In this document: piece by piece, positions 63,223 through 64,000 of the stretch
Layout: each line of letters begins with the position of its first letter
Numbering within the stretch: position 1 is the stretch's first letter
DNA from: Sulfitobacter sp. F26204
GTDB taxonomy: Bacteria > Pseudomonadota > Alphaproteobacteria > Rhodobacterales > Rhodobacteraceae
Assembly: GCF_026410305.1 (NCBI RefSeq)
Contig: NZ_JAPMLQ010000005.1
Span: 62,001-126,000 of the forward strand
Direction: 5' to 3'
DNA length: 64,000 nt
The notes under the pieces: model-generated
The model's database searches: none
The model's input: the letters and a program-made list of their open reading frames with translations, nothing else
Told to the model about the DNA's origin: nothing
Position numbers and translations under genes: made by a program

Positions 63223-63258
63223 ATGCACTTACTTCCAAGTGCATTCTTGAAAACTATA
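63223..63258 (-). promoter_or_regulatory. Operator-like inverted repeat and possible -10 of the TRAP-gentisate operon
   Basis: ATGCACTT (63223-63230) and AAGTGCAT (63237-63244) form a perfect 8-bp inverted repeat with 6 bp between. On the minus strand TATAGT (63253-63258) could be the -10, placing the repeat across the start of transcription. The rest of the 415-bp gap (63140-63554) contains no gene; the regulator is not in the window. Confidence 0.5.
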
Positions 63259-63554
63259 TCCTCATTTTCTTACCCTTTGCGCGAATCGTCGCCGTTGGTA
63301 TGCATTTCGCAATTTACTTTACATATAAAACTATGATTTACCATAGATATATTTCCAGCAATCCCGTTGGGTTCTGCGTCAACCTTTCGGAGGTGCGTGA
63401 GGGCGACAGGCTCACCGCTCTGCAAAAGTCGGTCGTGGAATAAAGCAAGGCGACGAAGCCTGACGCCACATGGCATCGGGAACACTGCTTTGCCTGTGCG
63501 CATAAATGAAGGGGCGCCGGCGGCACCCAGGCAAAAGCAAGAGGAACCAAGCCA

Positions 63555-64000
63555 GTGAAAACGTCAGCACAATCTGCTTCTTTGTATCCAGCCCCTAAGA
63601 CCAAAGCGGATTTCTTGAAGAATGCCTGGTCGCGCTCTGTAATCTTCCGACACGGCCAATGTGATCCGGCAGGCATTGTTTACACACCGGAATTCTTCAA
63701 CGTCTTCAATCAAGTGATCGAAGCATTTTTTTGCGAGCGCCTTGGCATCAACTATTATGACATCCTGGGTCGCCGGCGCACCGGATTGGGATATGTCCAG
63801 ACAAGTGCAACTTTTTTTACCCCCTGCATGATGGGGGAAGAAGTTGAGGTTTTTGTTTCGGTTGGCAGGGTCGGCCGCAAATCCTACCAGTTGGAGCTTT
63901 GCGCGATGAAAGGTGACACCGAAGCCCTTAGGGGGGATTTCACAATTGTTACGACATCGCTTGAGACCCACCAATCCATCGAGATCCCGCATGACATCAA
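63555..64000 (+). CDS. Acyl-CoA thioesterase, 4HBT family (3' end outside window)
   Basis: 148 codons visible, open to the window edge. GTG start at 63555 with GAGGAA upstream. The hotdog motif FRHGQCDPAGIVYTPEFF carries the catalytic Asp of 4-hydroxybenzoyl-CoA thioesterases (D-P-x-G-I-V). No signal peptide. It is divergent from dctP by 415 bp. In an aromatic-acid region such an enzyme could release gentisate or another aromatic acid from its CoA ester; the substrate is inferred only. It is distantly similar in fold to the thioesterase at 1836-2306. Confidence 0.85.
   Translation, partial: MKTSAQSASLYPAPKTKADFLKNAWSRSVIFRHGQCDPAGIVYTPEFFNVFNQVIEAFFCERLGINYYDILGRRRTGLGYVQTSATFFTPCMMGEEVEVFVSVGRVGRKSYQLELCAMKGDTEALRGDFTIVTTSLETHQSIEIPHDI

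Overview
The window looks like part of a large extrachromosomal replicon (plasmid or chromid) of a marine alphaproteobacterium of the Rhodobacterales/Roseobacter type. The support is a complete repABC replication/partition operon with its counter-transcribed RNA, TRAP-type transporters of both the DctP and TAXI classes, a LuxR of the acyl-homoserine-lactone-binding family, and aromatic ring-cleavage operons. This assignment rests on gene content and family knowledge, not on a database search.

Layout. 1-6.2 kb: the end of a tightly overlapping biosynthesis-and-export operon: a fused double ketosynthase, hotdog thioesterase, secreted protein, LolD-like ATPase, FtsX/MacB-type permease, LolA-like carrier and phosphopantetheinyl transferase. 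A small membrane protein and a convergent LuxR follow. 7.7-10.4 kb: accessory DNA with a RES/Xre toxin-antitoxin pair under a clear autoregulatory promoter, a DUF1403 protein, an IS6-like transposase remnant and a DUF2945 protein. 10.5-19.0 kb: three consecutive minus-strand genes for very large, mostly helical proteins (1041, 1227 and 499 aa) that I cannot assign to any family; this is the best candidate for an undescribed system. 19.3-23.9 kb: divergent pairs of secreted proteins, including a Sel1-repeat protein and an 844-aa putative zinc metallopeptidase. 23.9-28.5 kb: a decayed intergenic stretch and repC-incA-repB-repA, with two identical 18-bp palindromes that are likely parS sites.

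28.8-42 kb: transport and envelope genes: two MFS carriers, MgtE, an integral-membrane alpha/beta hydrolase, a cation/proton antiporter with a cyclic-nucleotide-binding-like domain, MgtC/SapB, a trio of small membrane proteins and a large hybrid histidine kinase. 42.2-46.1 kb: a homogentisate operon (VOC protein, hmgA, fahA) divergent from its probable MarR repressor, with operators over the promoter. 46.2-53.5 kb: IclR, fused TRAP permease, TAXI binding protein, cytoplasmic-type sulfatase and SulP carrier, which read as an organosulfate uptake and desulfation unit. 53.6-63.1 kb: one long minus-strand operon for aromatic acid use: TRAP transporter, aryl-pyruvate ferredoxin oxidoreductase, fumarylpyruvate hydrolase, zeta-class glutathione transferase isomerase, gentisate 1,2-dioxygenase and a second isomerase of the mycothiol-dependent family. 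A divergent acyl-CoA thioesterase runs off the right edge.

The two ring-cleavage routes end in fumarate plus acetoacetate or pyruvate. The homogentisate operon has no isomerase of its own, so the zeta-class transferase in the gentisate operon may serve both routes. No rRNA, tRNA, CRISPR array or intact insertion sequence was seen.
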